Notes: generated by a model from the letters alone, not told the origin. Counted from the stretch's first letter, positions 33,624-42,299 are shown. The stretch: DNA of 64,000 nt from Streptomyces mobaraensis (GCF_020099395.1 NZ_CP083590.1:1178001-1242000); one strand, 5' to 3'. A program made the numbers and translations.

Positions 33624-34511
33624 ATGACCACTTCCGTGATCCTTTCCGCCGGCCGCCGCTGCCAGACCGCGCTCGAAGCCGTGCACGTCTTCTCGTACTT
33701 CAGCCCCGAGACCGCCCGGGAGTTCGCCGCGTTCGGCGTGGAGGACGGGCACACCCGGTACTTCGCCGAGCGGGCCGGCGCCATGGGGCGCGTCGGGGCG
33801 GGCGCGGTGACGGCCGCGTTCCACGTGTTCAAGCACGAGCTGGTGGCCCGTCACGTGCCGGCGGTGTGGGAGCGGGTGGCGCCGGAGGAGGCGGTGACCG
33901 CACGGCTGCGCGCCTGCGACGCGGCCCTGCGCCGGATGCTCGGGGACGAGGCCATAGCGTCGCCGGAGATCGCCGAGGCCGCGGAGCTCGCGCTGCGCGC
34001 GGCGGAGGCGGGCGAGCGCGCGTCCCGGCCGCTGTACGCCGCCCAGGCGGACCAGCCCGTTCCCGACGCCCCGCACCTGGCCCTGTGGCACGCGGCGACC
34101 CTGCTCCGTGAGCACCGCGGCGGCGGACACCTGGCGGCGCTGGCCGGTGCCGGTCTCGACCCCGTCGAGGCGCTGGTCAGCCATGCGGCCGGGCGGGAGG
34201 GCAGTGCGCTGTCCCGGCGGCTGCTGCGCACCCGCGGGTGGAGCGCGGAGGAGCTGGAGGAGGGCGCGCGGCGGCTGCGCGAGCGCGGGCTGTTCACGGC
34301 CGACGGGACGCTCACCCCGGCGGGCGCGGAGCTGCGGCGGGACGTCGAGGAGGCGACCGACCGGCTGGACGCCGGGCCGTGGGAGCACCTGGGCGCGGCG
34401 GGCACGGAGCGGCTGACGGAGCTGGCCGGGGAGCTGGCCGCCCGGATCGCGGCCGCCGGAGGATCGCCGACGGGTTCCCCGCGCCCGGCGGACGGCTCCG
34501 CCCAGGGCTGA
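33624..34511 (+). CDS. SCO6745-type conserved protein, function unknown
   Basis: The 295-aa protein resembles a conserved actinobacterial family (SCO6745 type) that NCBI describes as HTH-containing. It begins TTSVILSAGRRCQTALEAVH and has an FSYFSPETAREF segment, an all-helical Ala/Glu/Arg-rich body and a C-terminal winged-helix-like region (SALSRRLLRTRGWSAEELEE, then GLFTADGTLTPAGAELR). No catalytic motif is seen. A helical sensor or regulator is conceivable, but that is inference. Confidence 0.75.
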   Translation: MTTSVILSAGRRCQTALEAVHVFSYFSPETAREFAAFGVEDGHTRYFAERAGAMGRVGAGAVTAAFHVFKHELVARHVPAVWERVAPEEAVTARLRACDAALRRMLGDEAIASPEIAEAAELALRAAEAGERASRPLYAAQADQPVPDAPHLALWHAATLLREHRGGGHLAALAGAGLDPVEALVSHAAGREGSALSRRLLRTRGWSAEELEEGARRLRERGLFTADGTLTPAGAELRRDVEEATDRLDAGPWEHLGAAGTERLTELAGELAARIAAAGGSPTGSPRPADGSAQG

Positions 34512-34592
34512 GCCGGGGGCGGCGCGGCCCGCGTTGTCCGAGGCACCTGCCACAATGCGAAGCGCAGTCCGAAGAGAAAGCGGAGCGTGATC

Positions 34593-36929
34593 GTGACGGC
34601 AACCGGTACGTCGGTCGAAGGCAGGATCGCCGAGGAGCTCGGCGTACAGGAGCGGCAGGTGAAGGCGGCCGTCGACTTGCTCGACGGCGGGGCGACCGTG
34701 CCGTTCGTCGCCCGGTACCGCAAGGAGGCGACCGGCGCGCTGGACGACGCCCAGCTCCGCACCCTGGAGGAGCGGCTGCGCTACCTGCGGGAGCTGGAGG
34801 AGCGGCGGGCCGCCGTCCTGGAGTCGGTGCGCGCGCAGGGCAAGCTGGACGCCGCGCTGGAGGCGCGGATCCGCGAGGCCGACTCCAAGGCCCGGCTGGA
34901 GGACATCTACCTGCCGTTCAAGCCGAAGCGGCGGACGAAGGCGCAGATCGCCCGCGAGGCGGGGCTCGAACCGCTGGCCGAGGGGCTGCTGGCCGACCCG
35001 GGCGTCGAACCGCTCGCCGCTGCCGCCGCCTTCGTCGACGCGGACAAGGGCGTCGCCGACCCGGCCGCCGCGCTGGAGGGCGCCCGGGCGATCCTCACCG
35101 AGCGGTTCGCCGAGGACGCGGACCTGATCGGCGAGCTGCGCGAGCGGATGTGGACGCGGGGCCGGCTGGTCGCCAAGGTGCGGTCGGGGAAGGAGGAGGC
35201 GGGCGCCAAGTTCGCCGACTACTTCGACTTCGCCGAGCCGTTCACCGAACTGCCCTCGCACCGGGTGCTCGCCATGCTGCGCGGTGAGAAGGAAGAGGTG
35301 CTCGACCTCGTCCTGGAGCCGGAGCCGGCCGGTGAGGCGGCGGCGGGCCCCAGCGCGTACGAGCAGGCCGTCGCCCGCCGGTTCGGCGTGGCCGACCGGG
35401 GCCGGCCGGGCGACAAGTGGCTGGCCGACACGGTCCGCTGGGCCTGGCGCACCCGCATCCTCGTCCACCTCGGCATCGACCTGCGGCTGCGGCTGCGCCA
35501 GGCCGCCGAGGACGAGGCGGTCCGCGTCTTCGCCGCCAACCTGCGCGACCTGCTGCTCGCCGCCCCGGCCGGCACCCGCGCCACGATGGGCCTCGACCCG
35601 GGCTTCCGTACGGGCGTGAAGGTCGCCGTCGTCGACGCCACCGGCAAGGTCGCGGCCACGGAGACCATCTACCCGCACGTCCCGCAGAACAAGTGGGACG
35701 CCTCCCTGGCCACCCTCGCCCGGCTCGCGAAGGAGCACGGCGTCGAGCTCGTCGCCATCGGCAACGGCACGGCCTCCCGGGAGACGGACCGGCTGGCCGC
35801 CGACCTGATCGGACGTCACCCCGAACTCGGCCTCACCAAGGTGATGGTCTCCGAGGCGGGCGCCTCGGTGTACTCCGCCTCCGCGTTCGCCTCGCAGGAG
35901 CTGCCGGGGATGGACGTGTCGCTGCGCGGCGCGGTGTCCATCGCGCGGCGGCTCCAGGACCCGCTGGCCGAGCTGGTGAAGATCGACCCCAAGTCGATCG
36001 GGGTCGGCCAGTACCAGCACGACCTGTCCGAGGTGAAGCTGTCGCGCTCGCTCGACGCGGTCGTCGAGGACTGCGTCAACGGCGTCGGCGTCGACGTCAA
36101 CACGGCGTCTGCGCCACTGCTCTCCCGCGTCTCCGGCATCAGCTCCGGCCTCGCCGACAACATCGTCGCCCACCGCGACGCGAACGGCCCCTTCCGCTCC
36201 CGCAAGGCGCTCAAGGACGTGGCCCGGCTCGGCCCCAAGGCGTACGAGCAGTGCGCCGGCTTCCTCCGCATCCGCGGGGGTGACGATCCGCTGGACGGAT
36301 CCAGCGTGCACCCCGAGGCGTACCCGGTGGTGCGGGCCATGGCCAAGCGGACGGGGAACGAGGTCGCGGCCCTCATCGGCAACACGGGTGTGCTGCGGTC
36401 GCTGCGGGCCGAGGAGTTCGTCGACGATTCGTTCGGCCTGCCGACCGTGACGGACATCCTGCGCGAGCTGGAGAAGCCGGGGCGGGATCCGCGGCCCGCC
36501 TTCCGGACGGCCTCCTTCAAGGAGGGGGTCGAGAAGATCGGGGATCTGGCGAGCGGGATGATCCTGGAGGGGGTCGTCACGAACGTCGCCGCTTTCGGGG
36601 CGTTCGTGGACGTCGGTGTCCATCAGGACGGGCTGGTGCATGTGTCCGCGATGTCGCGGAACTTCGTCAAGGATCCGCGGGATGTGGTCAAGCCCGGGGA
36701 CATCGTGCGGGTGAAGGTGCTGGAGGTCGACATTCCGCGGAAGCGGATCTCGTTGACGCTGCGGCTGGACGACGAGGCGTCGGCTTCGGCGCGGCGGGAG
36801 CCGCGGGAGAACCGGCGCGGGGGTGCGCCGCGTCAGCAGCGGCGGGAGGCTTCCGCGCCGGCGGCGGGTGGGGCGATGGCGGACGCGCTGCGGCGCGCGG
36901 GGCTCGTGCGGCCGGAGGGCCGTCGGTAG
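34593..36929 (+). CDS. tex: Tex-family RNA-binding transcription accessory protein
   Basis: The 778-aa protein has the Tex architecture: N-terminal helical region ([17 protein letters not shown]), YqgF/RuvX-like nuclease fold ([19 protein letters not shown]), helix-hairpin-helix part ([17 protein letters not shown]) and a C-terminal S1 RNA-binding domain ([20 protein letters not shown]). The final 50 residues are an Arg/Ala tail. GTG 34593 is preferred because GGAG is 7 nt upstream; GTG 34587 is possible. Confidence 0.95.
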   Translation: MTATGTSVEGRIAEELGVQERQVKAAVDLLDGGATVPFVARYRKEATGALDDAQLRTLEERLRYLRELEERRAAVLESVRAQGKLDAALEARIREADSKARLEDIYLPFKPKRRTKAQIAREAGLEPLAEGLLADPGVEPLAAAAAFVDADKGVADPAAALEGARAILTERFAEDADLIGELRERMWTRGRLVAKVRSGKEEAGAKFADYFDFAEPFTELPSHRVLAMLRGEKEEVLDLVLEPEPAGEAAAGPSAYEQAVARRFGVADRGRPGDKWLADTVRWAWRTRILVHLGIDLRLRLRQAAEDEAVRVFAANLRDLLLAAPAGTRATMGLDPGFRTGVKVAVVDATGKVAATETIYPHVPQNKWDASLATLARLAKEHGVELVAIGNGTASRETDRLAADLIGRHPELGLTKVMVSEAGASVYSASAFASQELPGMDVSLRGAVSIARRLQDPLAELVKIDPKSIGVGQYQHDLSEVKLSRSLDAVVEDCVNGVGVDVNTASAPLLSRVSGISSGLADNIVAHRDANGPFRSRKALKDVARLGPKAYEQCAGFLRIRGGDDPLDGSSVHPEAYPVVRAMAKRTGNEVAALIGNTGVLRSLRAEEFVDDSFGLPTVTDILRELEKPGRDPRPAFRTASFKEGVEKIGDLASGMILEGVVTNVAAFGAFVDVGVHQDGLVHVSAMSRNFVKDPRDVVKPGDIVRVKVLEVDIPRKRISLTLRLDDEASASARREPRENRRGGAPRQQRREASAPAAGGAMADALRRAGLVRPEGRR

Positions 36930-36963
36930 GGAGCCCCAGCCCCGCCCTTTCACCGTTTCTCGC

Positions 36964-37107
36964 GGGGGCAAGCCCCCGCACCCCCGAAACCGCGCTCCGC
37001 GCGGTTGTCCTCAAACGCCGGACGGGCTGAATAGCCAGCCCGTCCGGCGTTTGAGGACGAGCGGCGAAGCCGCGATCAGAGGGTCCGGGGGGGCTTGCCC
37101 CCAGAAG
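36964..37107. repeat. Dispersed multi-hairpin intergenic repeat, copy 2
   Basis: Second copy of the element at 6526-6660. The flanking blocks 36964-37016 and 37049-37075 match copy 1. The core differs: here an inverted repeat CGCCGGACGGGCTG / CAGCCCGTCCGGCG around AATAGC, which continues the outer GTCCTCAAAC/GTTTGAGGAC stem. It follows tex and separates it from the convergent small-ORF group. Confidence 0.88.
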
Positions 37108-37178
37108 GGTAGGGCGACCTGGTCAGAGCACGCGAAAGCCCCGATCCGGCGCGGGGAGCACCAGACCGGGGCCATCTG

Positions 37179-37373
37179 TCAGCGAGGGCGCGCCGCCTCG
37201 CTCGTGCACTTGCTGCAGACGTACCGGGAGCGGAGCACGAGCCGCATGGCACCAGGATCCTTGTGGATCTTGCAGAGCCAAGACAGTTCGGAGTCTTCCG
37301 GTAGGTCGTGTTTCAGGAACTGTCGCAGCGTGGCGCGCACGCCGTGACCCTCCGGGATGTCGCTACTTGTCAT
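37179..37373 (-). CDS. 64-aa basic hypothetical protein with C-x-x-C
   Basis: The frame begins TSSDIPEGHGVRATL, is basic overall and ends with YVCSKCTSEAARPR plus an earlier Cys (WLCKIHKD), a possible small zinc-binding fold. Its ATG overlaps the stop of an acidic 35-aa ORF by 11 bp, so translation would be coupled. It is unrecognised. Codon use is less G+C-biased than in the surrounding core genes. Confidence 0.5.
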   Translation of the reverse strand: MTSSDIPEGHGVRATLRQFLKHDLPEDSELSWLCKIHKDPGAMRLVLRSRYVCSKCTSEAARPR

Positions 37374-37470
37374 CTCCCTGACTGTCCTCGTCGCTGTTGG
37401 TGTCCGGGTCGGCGACGACGATTTCCTCGTTGGCGCCCAGGTCGTATCCGTTGACTTCCTCCGTGCCCAT
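37363..37470 (-). CDS. 35-aa highly acidic micro-protein
   Basis: A 36-codon frame begins MGTEEVNGYDLGANEE and ends in an Asp/Glu/Ser-rich tail: 12 acidic residues against one Lys. AGAGGG lies about 6 nt before the ATG and a TATA-like ATACAA just upstream of that. It overlaps the start of the basic 64-aa ORF. An acidic/basic overlapping pair could be a small antitoxin/toxin or inhibitor/partner set. There is no Cys, so a lanthipeptide-type precursor is unlikely. Confidence 0.45.
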   Translation of the reverse strand: MGTEEVNGYDLGANEEIVVADPDTNSDEDSQGDDK

Positions 37471-37632
37471 GACGGCCCTCTCTCGGTTGTATCGGGTATG
37501 GCGCGGGGCGCGAAACCCCCTCTTCGGTGGTGCTGCCCGTCCGGCCGGCTCCGCTTCGCGGGACGTGCGACCGCACGGACGCCGGTTCCTGTCTCTCCGC
37601 TAGGGATGGGCGTCCAGCAAGGAGACAGGGGT

Positions 37633-37782
37633 CTAGGTGGTGGGATGGACCCCCTGGACGGCGAGCCAGATGGCGAGCGTCACAGCGGCCCCGAGGAGGC
37701 CCAGGAACAGCAGTCCCTCCACGTGCCCGCTCCAGTCGCGCCATGAGCCGCCAGACGGCCCCCTGTGGCGCCGCCGGGTCAT
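37633..37782 (-). CDS. 49-aa single-span membrane peptide
   Basis: The frame starts with MTRRRHRGPSGGSWRDWS and carries one hydrophobic helix (LLFLGLLGAAVTLAIWLAV). Its ATG overlaps the stop of the 59-aa ORF by 4 bp (ATGA), the best support for it being real. Positive charge before the helix suggests N-in topology. The function is unknown. Confidence 0.45.
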   Translation of the reverse strand: MTRRRHRGPSGGSWRDWSGHVEGLLFLGLLGAAVTLAIWLAVQGVHPTT

Positions 37783-37958
37783 CGGCCGCACCGCTTGTGG
37801 GGCATCCGGAGGTGGTCCTCCCTGCTGTCCCGGTAGTTCGCCAACTCCGCCTTGAGGCGCACCCGTTCCCACCTGTCCGGGGCGTTGCGCACCCGCTTTT
37901 CCGCCTTGGCGATCATCTCGTCCCACCAGGCGCACGACTCGCAGCCGCTATCCCTCAT
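37779..37958 (-). CDS. 59-aa hypothetical protein with C-x-x-C
   Basis: A 60-codon frame: MRDSGCESCAWWDEMIAK at the start, an amphipathic Lys/Arg/Glu-rich middle, and HKRCGR at the end. AGGAGG lies 7 nt upstream of ATG 37958, a strong ribosome-binding site. The stop overlaps the next ORF (ATGA), and the start overlaps the end of the 71-aa ORF by 4 bp. The two Cys pairs could bind a metal. It is unrecognised. Confidence 0.5.
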   Translation of the reverse strand: MRDSGCESCAWWDEMIAKAEKRVRNAPDRWERVRLKAELANYRDSREDHLRMPHKRCGR

Positions 37959-38170
37959 CGGCGCCCCTCCTGGTTCAGCTTGATCACCCGGGCGCGCAGA
38001 CGGTCCGTGGAGTTGGCTCGGCGGTATGCCGTCGGGTGCCAGACCCGCCCGCCCTCCGGAGGACGCAGGGTGAGCTGTCGGGTGTCGTAGTCCCAGCCGA
38101 CCGCCACCCCGAGCTGATCGTGCTCGGTGTCCAAGATCAGTTCGAGCGGCTGGGGGATCCAGTCAGCCAC
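37955..38170 (-). CDS. 71-aa hypothetical protein
   Basis: From GTG 38170 the product begins ADWIPQPLELILDTEHDQLG and has an aromatic beta-rich centre (GVAVGWDYDTRQLTLRPPEG) with a basic C-terminus. The start overlaps the previous ORF stop by 8 bp and the stop overlaps the next ORF start by 4 bp. It is unrecognised. Its place in an overlapping chain supports expression. Confidence 0.52.
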   Translation of the reverse strand: MADWIPQPLELILDTEHDQLGVAVGWDYDTRQLTLRPPEGGRVWHPTAYRRANSTDRLRARVIKLNQEGRR

Positions 38171-38324
38171 GATGCGCCCCCTCCCGGCGCAGCAGCTCCG
38201 CGCGGTTCCAGTCGCCCGAGCGTTCGGCGGCGTGCCGCGCGTCGGTGATCCGGGTGCACTCGGTGCACGGGTGGTGGGGGTTGGGCACCAGGACGGGGCG
38301 GAGGGACATGTGTGTGTCGCTCAC
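38163..38324 (-). CDS. 53-aa hypothetical protein with C-x-x-C
   Basis: From GTG 38324 (AGGGGG upstream) the frame reads SDTHMSLRPVLVPNPHHPC, then TECTRITDARHAAERSGDWN; the CTEC plus nearby His residues could bind a metal. The start overlaps the 33-aa ORF stop (GTGA) and the end overlaps the 71-aa ORF by 8 bp. Unrecognised. Confidence 0.48.
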   Translation of the reverse strand: MSDTHMSLRPVLVPNPHHPCTECTRITDARHAAERSGDWNRAELLRREGAHRG

Positions 38325-38422
38325 GCGGCACCCCCTGGGGTGACCTCGCCGTAGCGCGCGATGACGAAGTGCTTGCCTTGCCCGGCGCCCGTTCTGGGGT
38401 GTCCATGCCTAAGCTCTGTCAT
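38321..38422 (-). CDS. 33-aa hypothetical micro-protein
   Basis: A 34-codon frame (MTELRHGHPRTGAGQGK, then HFVIARYGEVTP) is the first of the chain downstream of the divergent XRE-TPR gene. AGGCAGGC precedes the ATG. The stop codon overlaps the next GTG start. It is too short to classify; evidence is positional only. Confidence 0.35.
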   Translation of the reverse strand: MTELRHGHPRTGAGQGKHFVIARYGEVTPGGAA

Positions 38423-38523
38423 GGCTGCCTGCCTCTTTCAGGTGGTCCACGCCCCCGGACGTTCGTCGCGTCGCGGGGATGCTTGCGTCTGACCATGCTT
38501 CGACGTGCAGCGCTCACACGGGA

Positions 38524-38564
38524 GTTGACCAGGGGTGACTACTCTGGAAGCACCACCAGTCAAC
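38524..38564. promoter_or_regulatory. Divergent control region with inverted GTTGAC / GTCAAC
   Basis: GTTGAC (38524-38529) and GTCAAC (38559-38564) form an inverted repeat between the divergent XRE-TPR gene and the small-ORF chain. On the minus strand TTGACT is followed after 16 nt by TAGTCA, a plausible -35/-10 for the small ORFs. The arms could also be the operator bound by the XRE protein. Confidence 0.4.
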
Positions 38565-38579
38565 CCTTAGAGGTTTACG

Positions 38580-39548
38580 ATGAGTGACTTTGCTGATCTT
38601 GCTCGTAGGGCACTGCGGGATAGCGGCTATTCCATGAAGGCCGCCGCGCGTGCGATGAATTACGATGCCGCCTATTTGTCGCGAGTGCTCAACGGCAAAC
38701 AGAACCCGTCGGCAAAGCTTGCGGCATCAGTGGATGAGCTTGTCGGAGCAGGGGGCGCATTGGCTGCGACTGTGCTGGACGATGACAAAAAGTCAAGGGT
38801 CACCCGAAGTGCTGCCAACCCTTCGCGTCTGGATGCCGGAACCGTGGATGCACTTGCAGGAGTTTTGGCCGCCTACCGGCGATTGGACGACTCGGTAGAG
38901 CCAAAGTCTGTCATACCAGCGACCATGACTCAGGTGAAGGAAGTCACCCGAATCCTCCGGGGTGCCCGGGGGCCGTACAGGGACCGGCTCGCCGAAGTCG
39001 TCTCCGAGTGGGTCCAGTTCGGGGGGTGGATGCTCGCTCAAGTCCGCAAGGATGACCAAGCGGTAGGGCTGCTTAATGACGCTCTGGAATTGGCGGACGA
39101 AATCGGCAACGGTACCCTTGCGGCCCAAGCCCTGAATTTCAAGGGCTACATCGCCCGGCAGCAGAACAGGCCGCAGGGAATCGCCCGCTGGTTCTCTGCC
39201 GCTGCCAACACCCCGGGTGCGCACCCGGCCCAGCGAATCGGGGACTACCTTCAAGCAGCAGCCGGAATGGCGTCCCTGGGAGAACGTGATGCGGCGCTAC
39301 GCTTGGTCGAAGACGCGGAGAAATTGACGGATAAGGCGGCTTCCCTCCCCCCGCCGGATACCGCCTACTGGCTGACGCCCGCATTCAACCGTTTGAACAT
39401 GGGGCTCTGCACTCTTGAACTCGGGCGTTACAGCGAGGCGACTGACCATCTGAGGTCCGGCCTCGCCGGACTGCCCGAAGAACTCCGGGACGCCCCTTGG
39501 TCATGGGAGCACAAGGACGCTCTGCGGAGGGCCGTAGAAGCGGCCTAG
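38580..39548 (+). CDS. XRE-family regulator with TPR-like C-terminal region
   Basis: The 322-aa protein has an N-terminal HTH (GYSMKAAARAMNYDAAYLSRVL, with NGKQNP) and a helical repeat region resembling TPR (AVGLLNDALELADEIGNGTL, AALRLVEDAEKL, YSEATDHLRSGLAGL). Such proteins often sense peptides or partner proteins in actinomycetes. Codon use is clearly less G+C-rich than the core genome, suggesting recent acquisition. GAGG precedes ATG 38580. It is divergent from the chain of tiny ORFs. Confidence 0.85.
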   Translation: MSDFADLARRALRDSGYSMKAAARAMNYDAAYLSRVLNGKQNPSAKLAASVDELVGAGGALAATVLDDDKKSRVTRSAANPSRLDAGTVDALAGVLAAYRRLDDSVEPKSVIPATMTQVKEVTRILRGARGPYRDRLAEVVSEWVQFGGWMLAQVRKDDQAVGLLNDALELADEIGNGTLAAQALNFKGYIARQQNRPQGIARWFSAAANTPGAHPAQRIGDYLQAAAGMASLGERDAALRLVEDAEKLTDKAASLPPPDTAYWLTPAFNRLNMGLCTLELGRYSEATDHLRSGLAGLPEELRDAPWSWEHKDALRRAVEAA

Positions 39549-39559
39549 AACTCATAACG

Positions 39560-39790
39560 AAAGATCTCCAAGGTGGTTGGATCACTCCTGGATTGGTGAT
39601 CTGGGGGGGGTGCGGGGTGGCGCGGTTGAAGCCGTGGGAAGTCGACGACCAGCTGTGGGCGGTGATCGAGCCGCTGCTGCCGGCGATCAGTGGCTTCACG
39701 CCGAGAGCCCAGACGAGGCCGTGGTACTTGTCGTGGTCGTAGCCACGGTCGCCCAACACCGCGTCCGTATCCCGGGTGTGGAGGGGGCGG
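39560..39790. mobile_element. Colliding remnants of IS5-type transposase genes
   Basis: On the plus strand, GTG 39617 opens VARLKPWEVDDQLWAVIEPL, the conserved start of IS5-family transposases, but breaks off near 39682. On the minus strand, about 39777 to 39683 reads DAVLGDRGYDHDKYHGLVWA followed by LGVKPLIA, the conserved C-terminal region of the same family. The two fragments are tail-to-tail, so the catalytic middle is missing. GATCAC/GTGATC arms near 39579-39600 may be part of an IS end. Non-functional. Confidence 0.75.
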
Positions 39791-39817
39791 CACCGCGATG
39801 AGGATGCCGCTGATGCT

Positions 39818-40516
39818 CTACCAGGGAACGTCGCCCTGGCGGTCGGTGAAGGTGCCGGTCGGTCCGTCGGTGTCGATCAGTGCGGCGCGGACGATGGCCT
39901 CGGCTCCTTCGGCGACGGTCTGGATGCCCGTATTGCCGTTGAGGTCGGTGGCGGTGAAGCCGGGGTCGACGACGTTGATCCGCAGGTCCGGGTAGACCTT
40001 GGCGTACTGGACGGTGAGCATCGAGACCGCGGCCTTGGAGGCGTTGTAGGCGGGCGAGGCGAACTGGCCCTCCATACGCGTCGGATCGGTGGTGCGCGCG
40101 AAGGAGCCGAGGCCGCTACCGACGTTGACCACGATGCCTTTGCCGCGCTGCAGCAGCGGTGCGAAGGCGTGCATCATCCGCACGACGCCGACGACGTTGG
40201 TGTCCAGGACGGTGAGCATGTCCGTCCCGGTGGGCCCGTCGTCGTCGGACGGGTCGGCGATACCGGCGTTGTTCACCAGCACGTCCAGCGCCCCGCTCTC
40301 GGCCTCCACCTGCTCGGCTGCCGCCTTCACCGAGGCGTCATCGGTGATGTCGATGACCAGCGGCCGGGCGTTCGCACCGAGCTGTCGGGCCGCCTGCTCG
40401 GCCTTCTCCTGGCTGCGAGCCCCGAGGTAGAGGGTGTGCCCGGCCTCGATGAGCTGCCGCGCGGTCTCGAAGCCCAGGCCCTTGTTGGCCCCTGTGATCA
40501 GTGTCGTCGTGCTCAT
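39818..40516 (-). CDS. Short-chain dehydrogenase/reductase
   Basis: The 232-aa SDR has TLITGANKGLGFETARQL (TGxxxGxG), NNAG, the catalytic Ser region VVNVGSGLGSF and YNASKAAV (YxxxK), with NVVDPGFTATDLNG after it. ATG 40516 has AAGGAG 8 nt upstream. It belongs to the carbonyl-reductase-like classical SDRs; the substrate is unknown. It sits between a transposase remnant and a broken epoxide hydrolase in the accessory region. Confidence 0.92.
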   Translation of the reverse strand: MSTTTLITGANKGLGFETARQLIEAGHTLYLGARSQEKAEQAARQLGANARPLVIDITDDASVKAAAEQVEAESGALDVLVNNAGIADPSDDDGPTGTDMLTVLDTNVVGVVRMMHAFAPLLQRGKGIVVNVGSGLGSFARTTDPTRMEGQFASPAYNASKAAVSMLTVQYAKVYPDLRINVVDPGFTATDLNGNTGIQTVAEGAEAIVRAALIDTDGPTGTFTDRQGDVPW

Positions 40517-40694
40517 GGCTCTGCTCCTTGGGTGCCGGCCGCACAGCGCCGACACGGCGTCGTCTCTCACGCAGGGCATCGGTGCGTGACCTGGCGGTCG
40601 CACCACGTTTTGAGCGTACGTGTTCCCGTCGCTCCGCGCGCTTGCGCAGCCCACCGTAGGGACGATGTAGGCCGGCCGGTGTCCTCTTTACAGC

Positions 40695-41924
40695 TCAGCG
40701 CAGGGGACGGAAGGTCTGCCGGATGTCGTGGACCCAGGCGCCCGGGTTCTCCCAGGGGCCGAAGTGGCCGCCCCGCTGGTGCACGTTCACCTCGCGCAGA
40801 TCGCCGTAGACGTGCGGGGTCATGCCCTGGCGGATGGCTGCGTCGTACTGCTCGGGGGTGTCGATGCCCGGGGAGGAGTGGTCGCCCAGGTGGAAGGTGA
40901 AGCTGGTGGGCACGGTGATGGCCGGGGCGGTCCAGCGGTCCTTCGGCTCCGGGTAGAGGTGGGCGTTCTTGTAGGCGCGGATCGAGGAGCCGATGGACTG
41001 GGTGACCCAGTAGATCGTGGCCGTGGTCAGGATGTGCTCGTCGGGGTAGACGTCCTCGAAGACGGCGCTCTGGTCGCTCCAGGACTTCCACCGCTTGAGG
41101 ATCCAGGCCAGCATCCCGGCGGGTGAGTCGTTCAGGCCGTGGGTGAGGGTCTGGCCGTCCAGGCAGTGCACGGCCAGGTGGGAGGCGAGAGTGTCCCGGA
41201 AGCCTTCCAGGTCCGCGACCAGCTGGGGGCTCGCGTCCTCGGGGATGTCCTGGCCGGCGGTGATGTCCCAGTAGCGGTAGCCCTGGAACGCGGGGAGCGG
41301 CGCGGGCATGCCCAGGTGGACGCCGATGACCGACTCGGGGTAGCGGTGGGCGAGCTAGGCGGCCACCAGGGCGCCGTAGTCGGAGCCGCAGACCGCGTAC
41401 CGGTCATGGCCCAGGGTCTCGGTCATCAGGGTGTGGAAGCGGTCGGCCATGTCGACGTAGTTCTCCCGCCCGTTGGTGAGCGGGGTGGAGAAGCCGAAGC
41501 CCGGCAGGGACGGGGTGATCACCTCGAAGGCGTCGGCCGGGTCGCCGCCGTGCGCGGCCGGGTCGGCGAGCGGGCCCAGGACGCGGGTCCAGTCGAGGAA
41601 GGTCCAGGGCCAGCCGTGGGTGAGGATCAGCGGCGTGGGGGCCGGGCCCTTGCCGGGCTCGCGCACGAAGTGCACCGGGGTTCCGCCGATGTCGAGCCGA
41701 TGGTGGGTGTATGCGGTGTTCAGGCGCTCCTCGGCGGCCCGCCAGTCGAACCCGTCGGCCCACAATCCCACCAGCCGACGCAGGTACGCCGTGGACAGAC
41801 CGTACTTCTCGTCCTCGTTGTCCAGGTCGGGGGCGAAGCGGGTGGCTCGCAGCCGGGCCCGCAGGTCGTCCAGCTCATCCTGCGGGATCTCGATCCTGAA
41901 CCGCGTGAGGTCGTCAGCCGTCAT
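40695..41924 (-). pseudogene. Epoxide hydrolase interrupted by a single in-frame amber codon
   Basis: The frame from ATG 41924 to 40695 encodes a microsomal-type epoxide hydrolase (EHN N-terminal region FRIEIPQDELDDLRARLRAT, then the alpha/beta hydrolase with nucleophile Asp in CGSDYGALVAA and a late His in GGHFGPWENP). TAG at 41355-41357 replaces the codon where Gln is expected (VAA-stop-LAHRYPES). Both halves stay in the same frame with normal codon use, so the lesion is recent, a read error, or suppressed. Intact length would be 409 aa. Confidence 0.85.
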
Positions 41925-42068
41925 GGCGCCATCCTTCCGAAACCAGCGGTGAAATCCACGAAGGCGACGCTAGAGGGCAATACGGTCAGATTTGGTCCTA
42001 GAGGTGACACCACTGCGTGGTTCACCGGACCGGATGCACCCACCTGAAAATCATTAGGCTAGGGGGTC

Positions 42069-42299
42069 TTAGGGGCCGCAGGGGTCCGACGGCGCCTCGA
42101 AATGCGGCCTGACGGTCTCCTTGTCGTGACGTGCTCGCAGCCGGCCGACTCCACCGCGGGACCGGTCGGCAGGCCCGTTGGCACGGCGCGCCTTGGCGGC
42201 AGCGAGCTTGTCCGCGTACATCACCGCCGGCCGTCCGCCGGTGCGCCCCAGCGCCTTGGCAGCGTCCGGCCCTGCCCGAGTCCGCCCCTTGAACGAGCT
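42069..42299 (-). pseudogene. Serine recombinase (resolvase/invertase) C-terminal remnant
   Basis: The minus-strand reading FKGRTRAGPDAAKALGRTGG, then RPAVMYADKLAAAKARRANG, resembles the end of the resolvase catalytic domain and the hinge to the DNA-binding domain (ERTRAGLAAARARGRxGGRP). The helix-turn-helix that should follow is not recognisable, and no N-terminal catalytic Ser region is present. It is a decayed fragment, consistent with past recombination at the island edge. Confidence 0.5.

Noticed and set aside
32493..36971. Minus-strand frame of about 1490 codons running through tex
   Set aside because: Only its C-terminal part (the GlxA regulator) is real; the rest is antisense to tex and has no recognisable domain.
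37363..37470. Reading the 35-aa acidic ORF as a RiPP precursor
   Set aside because: No Cys, few Ser/Thr in a core-like tail and no modification enzyme nearby.
37370..37744. 124-codon minus-strand frame in the small-ORF region
   Set aside because: Low-complexity Arg/Gly/Pro composition and overlap in another frame with better-supported small ORFs.
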